DNA from: Cryptomeria japonica
Taxonomy: Eukaryota > Streptophyta > Pinopsida > Cupressales > Cupressaceae
Assembly: GCF_030272615.1 (NCBI RefSeq)
Contig: NC_081411.1
Coordinates: 836,802,136 to 836,866,135 of the forward strand
Reading direction: 5' to 3'
Length of the DNA: 64,000 nt
Part shown: one piece after another, positions 12,059-25,087 of the stretch
Layout of the letters: the number at the start of each line of letters is the position of its first letter
Position numbering within the stretch: position 1 is the first letter of the stretch
Made by a program: the position numbers and the translations under genes
The notes under the pieces: model-generated
What the model was told of the DNA's origin: nothing
The model's database searches: none
Seen by the model: the letters and a program-made list of their open reading frames with translations, nothing else

Positions 12059-13752
12059 ACTCTTCTTCTTGTTTGAACACCTTTATTTCTATCTCCTATA
12101 ATCCTATTTTCAAAATGATTCAACCTTACATACCTAGAAGTCTTATGATTTTCTTGAATTTTAGACTCTTGAGATCTTTCTTTTGCACTTGCACTTGTTC
12201 CTTCTTCTGGAATAGTCTACACTCGGTTTTGAGTTTGAGTTTGCTTCCCTTTATTTGAGCTATCATTCTGATCATCTGAATCATATCTGGAGAATCTGGG
12301 TTGTCTTTCCTTGCCTTCATCAACTCTTACATTTGCACTCTCAACTACCTTTCTCAATCTCTTATTATAGCACTGGTAGGCCTAACCAAGAAATATTCCT
12401 TCATCATATCTAGCATCAAACTTTCCTAGATCTTCATCCCTTTTAATATAAAATTTACTTCTAAAATTTATGAAATATTTAACAGTAGGAGCATGATCAA
12501 ACCATAGTTCATAAGGAGTCTTACCAATATCACCTTTGATATTCACCCAGTTAAGAGTGTAAACAATGGTACTCAGAACTTCTCTCTAGTAGACATGCGA
12601 TACATTTCCTTCCAACATCATGGTTCTAGTAACTTCTTTGATGGTTCTATTCTTCCTCTCCACAACTCCATTTTGTTGAGGATTTCTAGGAGTAGATAAC
12701 TGTCTCTTTACCCCATGCTCTTCATAAAATGCATTAAACTCACTGAAAGTGAATTCACCACCTTTGTCAGATCTTAGACACTTCAACTTCAAACCTATTT
12801 CAATCTCAACCATAGCTTTGAAAATATTGAACTTATCTAGAGCTTCATGATTCTCCCTTAAGAAGGTAACCCACATCATCCTAGAATAATCATCAATAAA
12901 CAACATGAAATATCTATCTCCTTACAAGCTTTTGACTCTAGAAGGACCAAATAAATCAGTATGCAAAAGATCCAACAATCCATTTGAACAATGCTTCTTA
13001 CTCTCGAAAGTAACTCTAGTTTGTTTCCCTATCTGACATTCCTTGTATATAGGGTTGGTAGGTTTCTTTAACTTAGGAAGATCTCTTACTACCTAAATAG
13101 AACTTATCTTGATATTGTAATCAAAATTCACATGACACATCCTTCTATGCCACAACAATGGTTTCATCAATTTGAGCAATCAAATAGATTTTACTTGAAG
13201 CATTTAAGTGAAATATATTACCTTTTGTCTTTGTACCTAATGCAATCTCAATTCTGGAACCATCCAAGACTCTACATTTTTCATTCTTGAATTGAAAATC
13301 ATATCCCTTATCAACCATCAATTAAACAATCAAAATATTATGCATTAGATCTTCTACATATAAGACATCATCAATATTGTGTTTACCATTAAGAGAAATG
13401 GATCCTCTACCATGGATTATCCTAGCTTTATCATCACCAAATCTTAGAACGCCACCTTCATACTTTTCCAAACTCACAAACTTATTCTTATCACCTATCA
13501 TATGATGATCATCTCCTGTCAATCACCCATTCATTATCACTTGAACCACCTTTATCAGATTCATCATCTGTCACACCTTCATCAGCAACATAATAACATC
13601 TCTTCTGAAATCTAGGCTTGTTAGGTCTTGGCTTAGGAACTCTTTTCAGACATCTTGAGGCAAAATGACCTATCTTATTCCAAGAAAAATATTTAAGAGG
13701 CAATTTTCCTTCACACTTACCAAATCCTTTGGGTTATCTCTTGGCAATAAGT
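12059..13752 (-). pseudogene. Element A polyprotein, gag zinc knuckle, protease and integrase part
   Basis: Reading minus from 13752: a damaged zinc knuckle (FSWNKIGHFASRC near 13680, leading Cys lost), then a DEGVTDD linker, then the protease region (NEWVID near 13520, with the catalytic DSG damaged, and LRFGDDKARIIHGRGSISL downstream). A GAG-pre-integrase region follows, then the integrase core, with DDYSRMMW near 12890, RSDKGGEF near 12770 and NGVVERKN near 12665 supplying the D, D and E of the catalytic triad. The C-terminal part near 12120-12440 includes DEGIFLG and SRYVRLNHFE. Frameshifts and stops are frequent. H1 interrupts it downstream and copia B upstream. Confidence 0.85.
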
Positions 13753-14983
13753 TGTTGGAAAATTAGAGAAATTGATTATGTGTTGCATTGATGTTTTGTC
13801 ATTGATGGCAACAATGATTGTTTTGGTTGTTTACCGGTTTTTGGTAGGTTCCGGTAGAGCGGTTGGATTATGATATTGATCTGGTATGCTCCGGTATGCT
13901 TTGCTTTGTGGAATTGGTTTGGATCAGTCAGTCATGCTATTTAGATGTGTATCACAATTAGTTGGTTTGGGATTTGATGACTCGGGAGCTATCATTTGTT
14001 CTATTAAGCCTTTTGGTCATTGGTAAGGGTTTTATTGACAGAGCTTTGTTGAAGATCTTTTGATGCACTTGATAAGTCGTGTTGGTGCAGCTTCAAGATG
14101 TCTTCTAGGGTGTTGTTGGTTATCTTTTTCATGTTCCTATTGATCGGTGGTGTTGCATTTAGGACCGGACCTAATGCTATCTTATTCTGCTAGGTTATGG
14201 ACCGGTTTATGTAATGTGTTTGTGGATGATCACGATGCGTTACCAATTGGATCTATTGATTGGATTATGTTGTTTTGGTCTTAGGCCGACTTGGTTAACC
14301 ATTGGATTGCGAATTTATGTTATGAATTTATTGTATTATCTTTTAGGTGGCTGACCTAATTATTTAGGTCCCATGTTGGTATAAATACGATGTAAGATCT
14401 CTTTGTAGATCATGGCTTTTTGGGATATACGATTATCTGTGTGTGAATAAGGTTGTAATCATATCCAGAGGTTTTGGTCGATCATAGGTGATCGAATTGG
14501 CTTGGTGAAAGAGGTTTAAGACCTCTGGTACTGAGCTTAACCAGAACTGTACTCAGGCATAGGAGATTCTATTCTTGTAGTTCACTCTTCTTTCCGGATT
14601 GTAGTCTGGATTTATTTTGTAGTCAGTGAGGCTCCTTTAGTGATGACTAGTGTGCTCTAGGATATTGGCCTTCTTGCATGTGCGAACCCCTCTTTTTGTA
14701 ATCACATACTTACTACAGAAGTATTATCTGATTGTGGGTAGGATTTCCATCGTGGTTTTTCCCTTTACCGGGTTTTCCACGTACAAATATTGGTGTTATC
14801 TTTTGTGGATGGTTGGTAAATGTTCTGTGGTTTATATTTGCTCTTAACTTCTAATTCTGCGATTTTGGTATTTGGTTTATGTATTCCTATAATAAGGTTT
14901 TAATGCTTAAAAGTTCTATAATCTTTTGACAACTGATTCACCCCCCCTCTCAGTTGTCCACCGGTTATCTAAGTTATCTAACA
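13753..14983 (+). mobile_element. Element B 5' LTR
   Basis: A 1,231-bp LTR from TGTTGGAAAATT to TTATCTAACA. It is uninterrupted, so it serves as the reference that shows single copies of AGTTGGT and ATAGGTGAT, the sites duplicated by inserts I and J in the 3' LTR. A TATA box lies at 14380-14387. The shared copia LTR block (GTGCTCTAGG, then GTGGTTTTTCCC and GGGTTTTCCACGTAC) is at about 14651-14785, and a C-rich GATTCACCCCCC stretch lies near the 3' end. Confidence 0.9.
14380..14387 (+). promoter_or_regulatory. TATA box of element B 5' LTR
   Basis: TATAAATA is followed by GATGTAAGATC about 3 bases on. The same TATAAAT plus TGTAAGATCTT arrangement occurs in the LTRs of S (32929) and C (58445, minus), so it is a conserved core promoter of this copia group. 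Transcription probably starts about 30 bases downstream. Confidence 0.6.
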
Positions 14984-14997
14984 ATTGGTATCAGAGC
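14984..14997 (+). other. Element B primer binding site (initiator tRNA-Met type)
   Basis: ATTGGTATCAGAGC directly follows the LTR end CTAACA. TGGTATCAGAGC is the classic plant copia PBS, complementary to the 3' end of initiator methionine tRNA. Confidence 0.9.
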
Positions 14998-15039
14998 CTG
15001 GTCCTCTTTACAGAAGCTTAACTACTTGAGGAAGATCCT

Positions 15040-15898
15040 ATGGCATCTAATAGTTCAAGTTCATCAAGTTCATCTGCAACTATTTTTCGGAGAGAAATTC
15101 CTAGGCTTGATGGAACAAATTATATTGTATGGAAAATTTAGATGGAGACTCATCTGAGATATCTTGGTAAGGAGATTTGGGAAATCATTGAGAAAGGATA
15201 TACACCTCATAATCTGGCATCTAGAAATCCTCCTTCGGTAGGCTTGGATAAGGACATTGAAAATGATTTTAGAGCTAGAGAAGCCCTTTTGTGTGCACTT
15301 TTTGATCAACAAGTTATGGGACTAATTGACAAATCAACTGCAAAGGCTATATGGGATAAATTGGAGACTTTGAATGAAGGTGACCCTACTGTTAAAATTG
15401 CTAAACTTGACCGGGTGAGATATGAGAACCTAAATATAGAAGAAGATGAAAGGATTGTTTCTTTTATGGGGAGAGTTAATGAAATTGTTCTGGGAATTCA
15501 GTGTTATGGTGGATATCTAAGTAAAGATGAAATAGTTTCTAAAGTATTGAGATCTTTGCCACCAACTTATTAGATGAAGGCTACTGCAATTAATGAGTTG
15601 AGAACAATGGCAAACACCTCTATTAATAGGGATACCTTGGTTGGGAAGTTATTTTCTTTTGAGCTTGAAGAATTTGGTCCATCTAGAGTTGTGAAATTTA
15701 AACCTGCTTTTCATGCATCTACATCATCTACCGACAAGAGTGATTGGAAAGCCTTATATACTAAGGAACTGAAGGAAATGAAGAAAGAAGATGAAGAGTT
15801 TGAGAAACTTGAAGCTCTATTTGCTAGAAGAGTACCTAAAGGTCCGACAGGAATTAAGTATGAAGGAAAATAACCTTTTAAATGTTTCGCATGTAATA
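15040..15898 (+). pseudogene. Element B gag, N-terminal part
   Basis: The ATG at 15040 begins MASNSSSSSS, then the copia gag opening IPRLDGTNYIVWK. It continues with AREALLCAL, TAKAIWDKLETLNEGD, ERIVSFMGRVNEIV and KVLRSLPPTY, the UBN2/gag pattern of plant copia elements. A Lys/Glu-rich stretch (near 15775-15830) leads to the zinc knuckle. In-frame stops are at 15139 (TAG), 15571 (TAG) and 15871 (TAA). The reading is cut at the first half of the zinc knuckle by insert K and resumes at 16879. Confidence 0.85.
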
Positions 15899-16874
15899 GG
15901 GTGAACTCACAATACTGGTTTCCACTTTTTGGTACATCCTGATTTTTGCTGAAATCATACATTTTTTAGAAAATATAATGATTTAAGCTTTAAGAGGTCC
16001 CATTTGAAGTAATTAATTGAAGAGAGTTAGATCATAGCCTCTTAGATTAATTTTTTTTGGATAGAACCTCTCTACTTCTAAATCATGCTTGCAATGGAGT
16101 CTCCTTTGCATCTATCAAATGTTGATAACAAACCAATTTTACATTAGCTTTTGGGTGTTCAAATGAATTCATTTAGAAGTTTAAAAAAAAAAGCATTTAG
16201 TCCTTATTATAAGCTTTCCAAATAGTATAATTTTTAATATATTTAATTTCATTAACATATTTTTGTTTTATTTCTTATGAATGTAGGGTTTTCACCGAAC
16301 ATGAACTTCTTTATTCAATGCATTGGGAAAAATAGTAAACTAATTCAAATTTTTTTTTTGAAAAATATATATGCCCTAGGTATTGATGTCTTATTTCTAA
16401 CAAAAATAATAATTGAATTTCGATATATATAGAACAAGTTATGTGTTCAAATGTACACCTATATCTAAATTATAATTAGTCAAACTTTAAAACTAAATAA
16501 AATGATAAATATTCAACATATCACTATCAAACCAATTGCATGCTCTGGGTATTGATGTTATAAACAAAAATTCAAAAGAATTAAGTTTTTATAATTTATA
16601 GAAAAAAGTTATGCATTTTAGGATGCATATCACTGTTAAAAAAATTTGTTTGCTGTAAAAAACTACTTTTTGAGGGAGATGGAAAAATCAATAAAATTTT
16701 GTTAAATATATTTAGAATCTACAAACAAGATTTTACAAATCACTAGTTTATATCATCTTCAAACTCTCAAAGGTTTAAAAGTTATAGGTGTCAGAAAGTG
16801 AAGGTTTTTCTCAAAATGTTCATCTAAGTGTCAAAGTTGGTCAAAAAGTGGGAACCAGTATTGTGAGTTCACCC
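15899..16874. mobile_element. Insert K: 976-bp non-autonomous TIR DNA transposon
   Basis: The two ends are inverted repeats of about 33 bases with one mismatch, starting GGGTGAACTCACAATACTGG. The insert splits the zinc-knuckle codons of element B and is flanked by AATA (15895-15898 and 16875-16878), a 4-bp TSD by strict reading. The interior is AT-rich with no transposase ORF. A 4-bp TSD fits none of the common plant superfamilies well. If a few end bases have drifted, PIF/Harbinger (3 bp) or Tc1/Mariner (TA) are possible. Confidence 0.75.
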
Positions 16875-16878
16875 AATA

Positions 16879-18634
16879 AGATAGGTTATTTTGCATCTAG
16901 ATGTATTGAAACAAATTCAAGATTTGAGGAAAGAGATAGAAGATCTTTTAGGACTAACCATGATTATCATAACAAGCATAAGTACAAAAGGAACAAAGAC
17001 AAATCATGCTACTATGTGGATGAGGAAGGTGTGACTGATCTTGATGATGAACTGGCACAAGATTCAACTAGTGGATTCACCAATAGAAAGGAATGGGTAA
17101 TCTTGGCTATCAAGGAAGATGATCCAGTACCTAAAGAAAAGGCCCTTGCTACTAAAGTTGAAGACAAAGATGAATGGGTGATAGACAGTGGATGTTCACA
17201 TCATATAAATGGAGATAAAAGGAAGTTTCTATCTTTGCAAGAATTTGATGGTGGTCTAGTTAGATTTGGAGATGAAAAAGCATACATGATCAAGGGAAGA
17301 GGAACTATATCATTGGATGGTAAGCATGATAATGATATTATTTATTATGTTGAAGGTTTAAGGCATAATCTTTTGAGTGTAGGACAGTTGGTTGATAAAG
17401 GATTTCAGTTACAGTTCAAGGATGGAAAATGCAAGATTATCAACAGATCTAGATTGGAGATTGTAATCGGTACTCAGACTAAAGGTAACATCTTTCATTT
17501 GAACTCCAGTGAGAAGACATGTTTGATTGCACAAATTGATGAGAGTTGGCTATGGCATAAGGGGTCATGTCATATGAATTTTGATTGCATTGTAAAGATA
17601 TTTCTACTAAGGCAGTTAGAGATGTACTTAAGATTGGGAAGCCCTATAATCCGGTATGTAAGGAATGTCAAATGGGAAAGTAAGTTAGAACTTCTTTTAA
17701 GAGTATACCAAACAAATATAATGATGTTCTTGATCTTATTCATACTGATTTGTGTGGTTGTGGTAGAATCAAAAGTTTTCAGGGTGATAGATATTTTATG
17801 CTAATCATTGATGACTATTCTAGAATGATATGGGTTACTTTTCTAAGGGAGAAATCTGAAGCATTTGAAAAGTATAAGATCTTTAAAGCTAAAGTTGAGA
17901 CAGAGACATGATTAAAGATTAAATTCTTAAGGTCTGATCAGGGTGGATAATTCACATCCGATGAATTTAACAATTATTGTGAAAAGAATAGGATAAGAAG
18001 ACAGTTATCTACACCCTAAACACTTCAACAGAATGGAGTTGTGGAAATGAAGAACATAACTATCTTGGATGCGGCTAGAACTATGATGATGGAAGATAAT
18101 CTGCATCATATCTACTAGAGAGAAGTTGTGATCATGACGATATACACATTCAAAAAAGTTTATATCAAAGGAGACACCGGTAAGCCATCTTGTGAGTTAT
18201 GGTTTGGGCATACACCTACAGTTAAGTATTTCAGAATCTTTGGTAGTAAATGCTATATCAAAAGAGATGATTCCATTGGAAAGTTTGATCCTAGATGTGA
18301 TGAAGGGATATTTCTTGGTTATTCTAATGAAAACAAAGCATATAAATGTTATAATAAAAGATTGCAAAGAATTGTGGAGAGCACTAATTTAAAAGTGGAT
18401 GAGTTGAATAGAAGTCAAATCAGAACTTATGAGAGAGAACCAGTAGTGGAAACAATCATAATTGAACCGGTAGCACCTACACTGGAACAAAATGTTGAAC
18501 CAGTTACAACGACAGTATCAAAAAGTTCAATAGTAACTGAAGATCTGAGCAGAGGAATAGAAAATAAGAAGACTCCTAAGTATGTTAGGTTAAATCATTT
18601 AGAAGATCAGATCATTGGAGACAAGAATAAAGGA
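16879..18634 (+). pseudogene. Element B polyprotein, zinc knuckle to integrase
   Basis: This resumes in the zinc knuckle (KIGYFASRC near 16880), followed by the CYYVDEEGVTD linker. The protease has DEWVIDSGCSHH near 17170-17205 with the catalytic DSG intact. GAG-pre-integrase follows (SWLWHKGSCHMNFDC near 17545), then a frameshift near 17590. The integrase core shows DDYSRMIW near 17810, RSDQGG near 17930 and NGVVEMKN near 18035, so D, D and E are readable across several stops. The C-terminal part (18128 on) has FGSKCYIKRDD and DEGIFLGYS, then KTPKYVRLNH before insert H2 cuts it at 18639. An upstream ATG at 16788 belongs to insert K and is not a real start. Confidence 0.85.
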
Positions 18635-19559
18635 GTGATTGTCATGCCCAAACTTTTGGGCAACAATGCAACAACAAAATATTTTAAACAACACAAAAAT
18701 AATAAATGTTCTTTGATAAAAGATATGATAAATAAGTTTGTCTATGCTAAGAGTTAACTCATGCGTTAAAAGAATGGGTTCCTAAAGTTAATTTTAATTA
18801 ACTCAACAAATATAGCATTTACATTTTTAACACTGAAATAATTCTACCTCAAGGAGTCATCACAACTTTATTTATTAATTAATTAATTAATTTACCCCAA
18901 ATGATTCCTCAATTTTTTTAATCAAGAGATAATAATCATCCCTAATAGTATTTAATCACTTTTGATACTAATTAAAATAATGGTAACACATATTCCATTG
19001 CATTCAAAAATAATGAATTGAGCAATAGTAAATATTATCTTAAATTTCGCCTATTAAAGTTAACTAAATCAAATATAATAATCTCCTAGCCAATAACTTC
19101 ACATTAATGTCGAAATAAATCCCCCTTAAATATTAAATATTAAATATACAATCTTTGATAATAAATTACCTCTTTAATCTAAAATTAATCATTTTACTTT
19201 ATAAAATATCCATGAATAAATTCTTTAAGGAAATTACCCATACATGTATTTATAATTTCTTATAAATATATATACAATGTCAGCTAATTCCTCAATACCT
19301 ATAATAAAAGAATAATTATCCTAAAATAAATATCTTAAGTCAAATGGGTTTTCCCATTTCAAATTTAAAAATAAGGCTTTTCCCCTCTTAACATTTTATT
19401 TCTCTCTCTCTCTTTTTTAACCCTAACTAGGGTTTATTTCTTTTATACCTTTTATGACTCTATTTCTCTCTTCTTTGTTATTTATTAACCCTAATCCAAA
19501 TTTGGGTTAGGGTTTTATTATTACTAACATCTTTTCTTTTTTTGACCGTGTGTGTGTAT

Positions 19560-19892
19560 GTGTTTGTAGGGAGGAAGGGATGACAGATGCAAGACATGGC
19601 GAAGGAAGGTCGAAGGAGCTCGTAGGGAGGCAGGGGTTGTCAGTTTGAATAGCGACATGTGGGGGGTCAACTCTGGGGAGGTGGTCTGCCATGGCGGCCA
19701 CCGCCCACAGCGCAGGGTCTGCCCCTGCGGTTGTGGGGATGCCTTCCCCACAAGCATGGAGCCTCGACCCTGTGACTGTGGGGTGGCCTTCCCATAGTTG
19801 CAGGGGGGCAGCCACCCCGTGGACCCCTTGCCATGAACACCCTTCTCGAGGTTAAAATCAAGCTCTTTTTTTTTTTTATAAAAGTTTTTTTT
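19560..19892 (+). other. GC-rich block and T runs inside H2
   Basis: About 290 bases rich in G and C with two related sub-blocks (CCCTGCGGTTGTGGGG near 19721 and CCCTGTGACTGTGGGG near 19769), followed by T runs at 19865-19878 and 19885-19894. Just upstream are AACCCTAACTAGGGTTT and a second AACCCTAATCC stretch (19419-19515), which are LTR-internal and not a telomere array. The order (AT-rich, GC-rich, T run) parallels H1 on the minus strand. Confidence 0.55.
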
Positions 19893-19904
19893 TTGGTGCA
19901 AATA

Positions 19905-20179
<275 letters not shown>

Positions 20180-22871
20180 AATCTGCATTTTATTTTTATT
20201 TTTTCATTAAATTAGAGCAGGTATATTTTAACAAACATAATAGATTTCTCAATAATAAGTAATAATAAGAATGCATAGATTTAATATTTCCACTAAATGA
20301 GTATTTTCCAGATTAATTAAAGTAACAGAAATGCTTTATTTTATAGCTGCAACTAAATCCTTCAAATTTCTCATTTGTTCATTTAAACAACAAGGTGCTT
20401 TTATTGGATAGAATTAAAATTAGCTCTTAAGAAGTATACATATATATTTTTGTTTAAACTATAGACAAAAAATAATATTTATTTTCTATTAACTACACAT
20501 CTAACATTCATTTTGCTGAAAATATAAGATTACATGAATGAAAATAATCTAAATATTTATCTAACTTTTTCCTTTTCAACATGCATTTCTTTCAATAGCT
20601 ACTAAAATAGAAAGCAAGACTTCATTCCTACTTTATTTCAAGCAATAAATAAATATAAATGAATAACTCAAATACCTTTTTTTTTTAATTTCTTGCAATG
20701 AAAATACTCAAGTAAATATACATTTTTTTTTTGGTTTTCTTTACACAATATTAGGAAGGTTACAAACTCAAGCCTCTTCATTTCTACAAAATGAGGGTTT
20801 GTCAAAAATATATTTTCTTTACTTTGAATCTCAATACATTAAATAGGGACTTGCAAGTAGACTTTACTGCATCCTTTATTCCCAAGCAAACCTACAATAA
20901 AAATTGTAGGTTGTGACCATGGAGGCTCACCTCCCAACCTAGGCTTACATGAATCCACCCCCGAGCTAGGAGAACCTAGGCTAAACGGGATACAAACATT
21001 GTCAAACACAAAACAAGAAGAGACTCACAACACTTGAACTCCCAACCCAAGGATAAACGAAGTCACCAAGTGACTATTTCTTTTGTGGGGTGAAGGTGGA
21101 CCGAGTACCTAGAGGAGATCTGCAATAAGGAGAACACAATGCCTTTACAAGGCTTCCAAAGTAGAACCACCACAAGTCACATACTTGTCCCAAAATGACC
21201 TTATGTCCCCCATAGCATACAAACCCATATCTCCCCTTATGAACCCCTTTACATAAACATAAAAAAGACAATGCAACAAGGGTCCCATAACCCTTGTGTA
21301 TCTCTCTCTTCCAAGAAGAGAGTCTCTACACTCTTAGTTTGTCAAGCAACCCTTCACCCCCAAGGATACTCTACCCTCTCAAGGATGAGTATGACCTTGA
21401 AACACCCAAAAACATAAATCATTCAACATATAAGAAAAACACAAGGAAGGACTCAAGATGAAATTCTCAAATCTACAAAGAAGAACAAGCAAAAGCACAT
21501 ACAATCTTTTTTCATATTGACAATAAAAATAATTGTAAGAATGAATTTCTACCAACCTTAATCCTACAAATGGAAATGAGGAGATGTTGAAGGAGAGCTT
21601 CCCAATCCACTATTCTTTTTCCTTCTCAAAACTTAGAAAATGCAACTCCAAAAACCAAAAACTTCAACAAGAATTCGAAGTCTCCAAAAAAATGGAGAGT
21701 GGGTGATCAAAATCCAAAGTCTCAAACCCTTCCCTAAGTAGTCTCTTCTCACTCTTTCCAACATCTTGGAAAGGGTGTGAGATTTCATAGGTCAGTCTTC
21801 CCAACCTCTTACAAACTCTCTAAAAAAGGCAACCCAAAAAGGTAAAAGAAAAATGGGGAAGAGCAACTATCACTCAATTGAAAGGTTGTCTAACCTAGGA
21901 GAAATCCTCAAAAGTTGAATTTCGGCCATCTTGGAAAACTCAACTTTTGAGGTGACTTGACAGTCACATGTGAGTGGACACATGGTTAAAATTGACCTTT
22001 ACCCATATGTATAACATATGGACCTTTAAAAATACCCCTAACCTAATCTTAGGAGTTAGTTTGACCCTCTAGAAACTCACCTAAAGTTTACCTACGGGTC
22101 AACTTTGAGTTGACCTTTCTAATGGCTCTCTATCCAAGACTCTCTTGGGACCATACTAAGATATTTTAAAAAATGCATTGGTTATACAAATTCCCTCCAA
22201 GGGACATGTCACTACCAACTCACTTCACAACACATGTGTCAAGTGACACCATGCAAATACACAATACTTAAATACACATGGCAATGCCCGTTTTTGGAAT
22301 CAACAAATTTAACAAATTTAATTTAAACACGCATTCAAGCATAAACATTTACTAATAAAACACATTACACATGAGGTGTTGTCTCTCCAAATAGACAACC
22401 CTTGGCTTCACAAACGCACATAGGTTTAGCTTGATTCTCCAAATAGTTTCCATGGTCACATGGATTAGTTTTCCTGCACAACTCACTTAACACATTAGTA
22501 ATTTCAATTAATAACATATGATATTAATATATGAAAAGAATACAATTCAGACACTTTGCAGACTATTTTTTAATCATAACAATAAAATTACCAATTATCC
22601 GATAAAATCCACATAAAATAATTTACTAAATGGCATCATCATAATCATCATGAAATTCAATCATTCATAAGGCATGCATCCATATTTTTTAACATCATAA
22701 TAAAGTAGTGCAAATCAAAAATAAATGACATACACCATATCAATGTTATCCAATCACTGGATCATATAGAATCTATATCCATAATGCATCAAAATAAAGT
22801 ATCAATAATAGGTCCAACATGAAAAATAGCTGCAATGCTATGATGGCTTTGGGGTAGGGCCTCATGGTGAT

Positions 22872-24454
22872 GACAAGAGGAAGGTTGGCAGCTGATGAGG
22901 TATGTTTAATCTCTCAAGTTGAACTGGCATCAGTAATTGAAGCATGCATAGATGAATGTTGGATGAAAGATATGGAAGAAGAATTAGATCAGATAGAAAA
23001 GAATAATACATGGACTTTAGTTCCCTGACATAAAAATAAGAATGTTATTAGAGCTAAATGGGTTTTTAGGAATAAATTGAATGAAGATGGACAATTTGTG
23101 AGGAATAAGGCTAGATTGGTTTGTAAAGGATATTCTTAGAAGGAAGGAATTGATTATGATGAAACTTTTTCTCTGGTAGCTAGGATTGAAGCTGTGAGAT
23201 TATTTCTTACTTATGTTGCCCATAAGAACTACAAGGTTTATCAGATGGATGTTAAGTGTGCATTTCTGAATGGAGATCTTGAAGAGGAAGTTTACATTGA
23301 GCATCCTAATGGATTTTCACTTTCAGAAGAAAAAAACATGGTTTGAAGGTTAAGGAAAGATTTATATGGATTGAAACAAGCCCCTAGAGCTTGGTATGAA
23401 GGATTGGATAAATATCTTTAAGCTTGGTTTCACTAAAGGTAATGCTAACAATAATTTATATTATATCATCATTGATGATGACATATTGATTGTTGAAGTC
23501 TTTGTTGATGATATCATTTTTGGAGGTGAGGATAAGTTATGTATGGAATTCTCTAATAATGCAAAGATTGAATTTGAGATGTCTAAGATTGGGGAGATGA
23601 AATTTTTCTTAGGTTTGTAGATTACTCAGACTGATAAAGGTATTTTCATTTGTCAAACTAAGTATGCTAGGAAGTTGTTGAAGAAATTTGGTATAAAAAA
23701 TTCTAAACTAGTTGGTACTCCTATGGTTACAAGTGAGAAATTGACTAAGATAGATGCATCAACACTAGTAAATCCTACAAGCTACAAGTCTATGATTGGA
23801 GGTTTGTTATATCTAACTTAGACTAGACCGGATATAATGAATGCAATTTGTATTGTATCAAGATATCAAAGTGATCCTAAAGAGAATCATGAGAGTGCAG
23901 TGAAAAGGATTTTTAGGTATTTGCAAGGAACAAATGAATATGGTTTGTGGTGTCCTAAAGATGATGGTTTTACACTATGTGCATATACAGATGCAGATTG
24001 AGCTAGAGATGTTGATGACTGGAAGAGCACATCCAGTGGAGTTTTCTTTCTTGGAAAGAAACTTGTTTCATGGATTAGCAAGAAGCGATCATGTACCTCT
24101 TTATCTATTGCTGATGCTGAGTATGTTGCTGTTGCTACTAACTGTACATAAGTTCTATGGATGAAGAAAATGTTGAAGGATATAAGGGTGGATTGTAATG
24201 AACCAGTAGTTATTCACTATGATAACTTTGCTACTATTGACATATCAAAGAATCCGGTATTTCATTCTAAGACAAAGTACATATCTATCAAGTACAACTT
24301 TCTGAAGGACAAGGTGGAAGCAAATGAAGTCAGACTGGTTTATGTAAACACTGAAAAGAAGATTGTAGATATCTTCACTAAACCCTTGCCTAAGGAATCA
24401 TTTGAGTACTTCAGAGACAGATTGGGGGTTTTTGCCCCTCCAGTAGAGACCTAA
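22872..24454 (+). pseudogene. Element B polyprotein, RT and RNase H part
   Basis: Begins at TRGRLAADEV. RT motifs: [11 protein letters not shown] near 23105, [13 protein letters not shown] near 23240, LYGLKQAPRAWYEGL near 23365 and the active site VFVDDIIFGG near 23500, with both Asp present. The RNase H region has TRPDIMNAI near 23825, CAYTDAD near 23980, SLSIADAEY near 24105, HYDNFATIDISKN near 24215 and HSKTKYISIKY. It ends PPVET followed by TAA-type termination at 24454. Stops at 23027, 23138, 23344, 23618, 23818 and 24000 and a frameshift near 23420 make it non-functional. Confidence 0.9.
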
Positions 24455-24873
24455 GTGATATTGATTGGTATCAATCCAATATGCATTTACAAAGCTACTA
24501 TTCATTCTGGATTGATGTGTTGGTGCTACTACTCAGGGGGATTAGTCAGTTGTATGGTTCAATGGATTTATGATTTTTGTTTGACGTTTATATCAGATTT
24601 TTTGGCATTGATGTCAAAGGGGGAGAGATATATGTGAAAAATAGAGCTTAATAAAATATCAGTCAAGTGGGAGAGATCAAAGCTTAACATGGATATCATT
24701 CACAAGGGGAGTTTGTTAAATTAATTGTAATATCATCTTATGGGAGATTGTTAGCTATCTTCCTTTGGGGGAGAGTTGTTGGCTATCTTCCTTTGGGGGA
24801 GACTTGTTTGGCATTTCTTGGCACTTGGACGTTTTTCACATCTAGTGTTTCCATCAATGCCAAAGGGGGATAT
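24455..24873 (+). other. Element B 3' UTR with repeated polypurine tracts
   Basis: There is no env-like ORF after pol. Polypurine tracts occur at about 24615 (CAAAGGGGGAGAG), 24765, 24793 and 24861-24873 (CCAAAGGGGGATAT, abutting the LTR). A 28-bp unit containing TATCTTCCTTTGGGGGAGA is tandemly duplicated at 24749-24804. The last tract is the primer for the 3' LTR boundary. Confidence 0.7.
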
Positions 24874-25087
24874 TGTTGGAAAATTGGAGGAATTGATTAT
24901 GTGTTGCATTGATGTTTTGTCATTGATGGAAACACTGATTGTTTTGGTTGTTTACCAGTTTCTAGTAGGTTCTGATAGAGTGGTTGGATTATGATATTGA
25001 TCCGGTATGCTCCAGTATGATTTGGTTTGTGGAATTGGTTTGGATCTATCATTCATGCTAATCAAATATGTATCACGATAAGTTGGT

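Noticed and set aside
16788-16878. ATG at 16788 as the start of a 338-codon gene
   Set aside because: The first 30 codons lie in the terminal repeat of insert K; the true reading is the interrupted copia polyprotein.
19419-19515. Telomere-like AACCCTAA and TTAGGG motifs
   Set aside because: Only a few scattered copies inside insert H2, not an array.
24455-24873. Possible env-like ORF after RNase H in element B, as in some SIRE-type elements
   Set aside because: Only short ORFs with no signal peptide, membrane segment or conservation; the region is polypurine-rich UTR.
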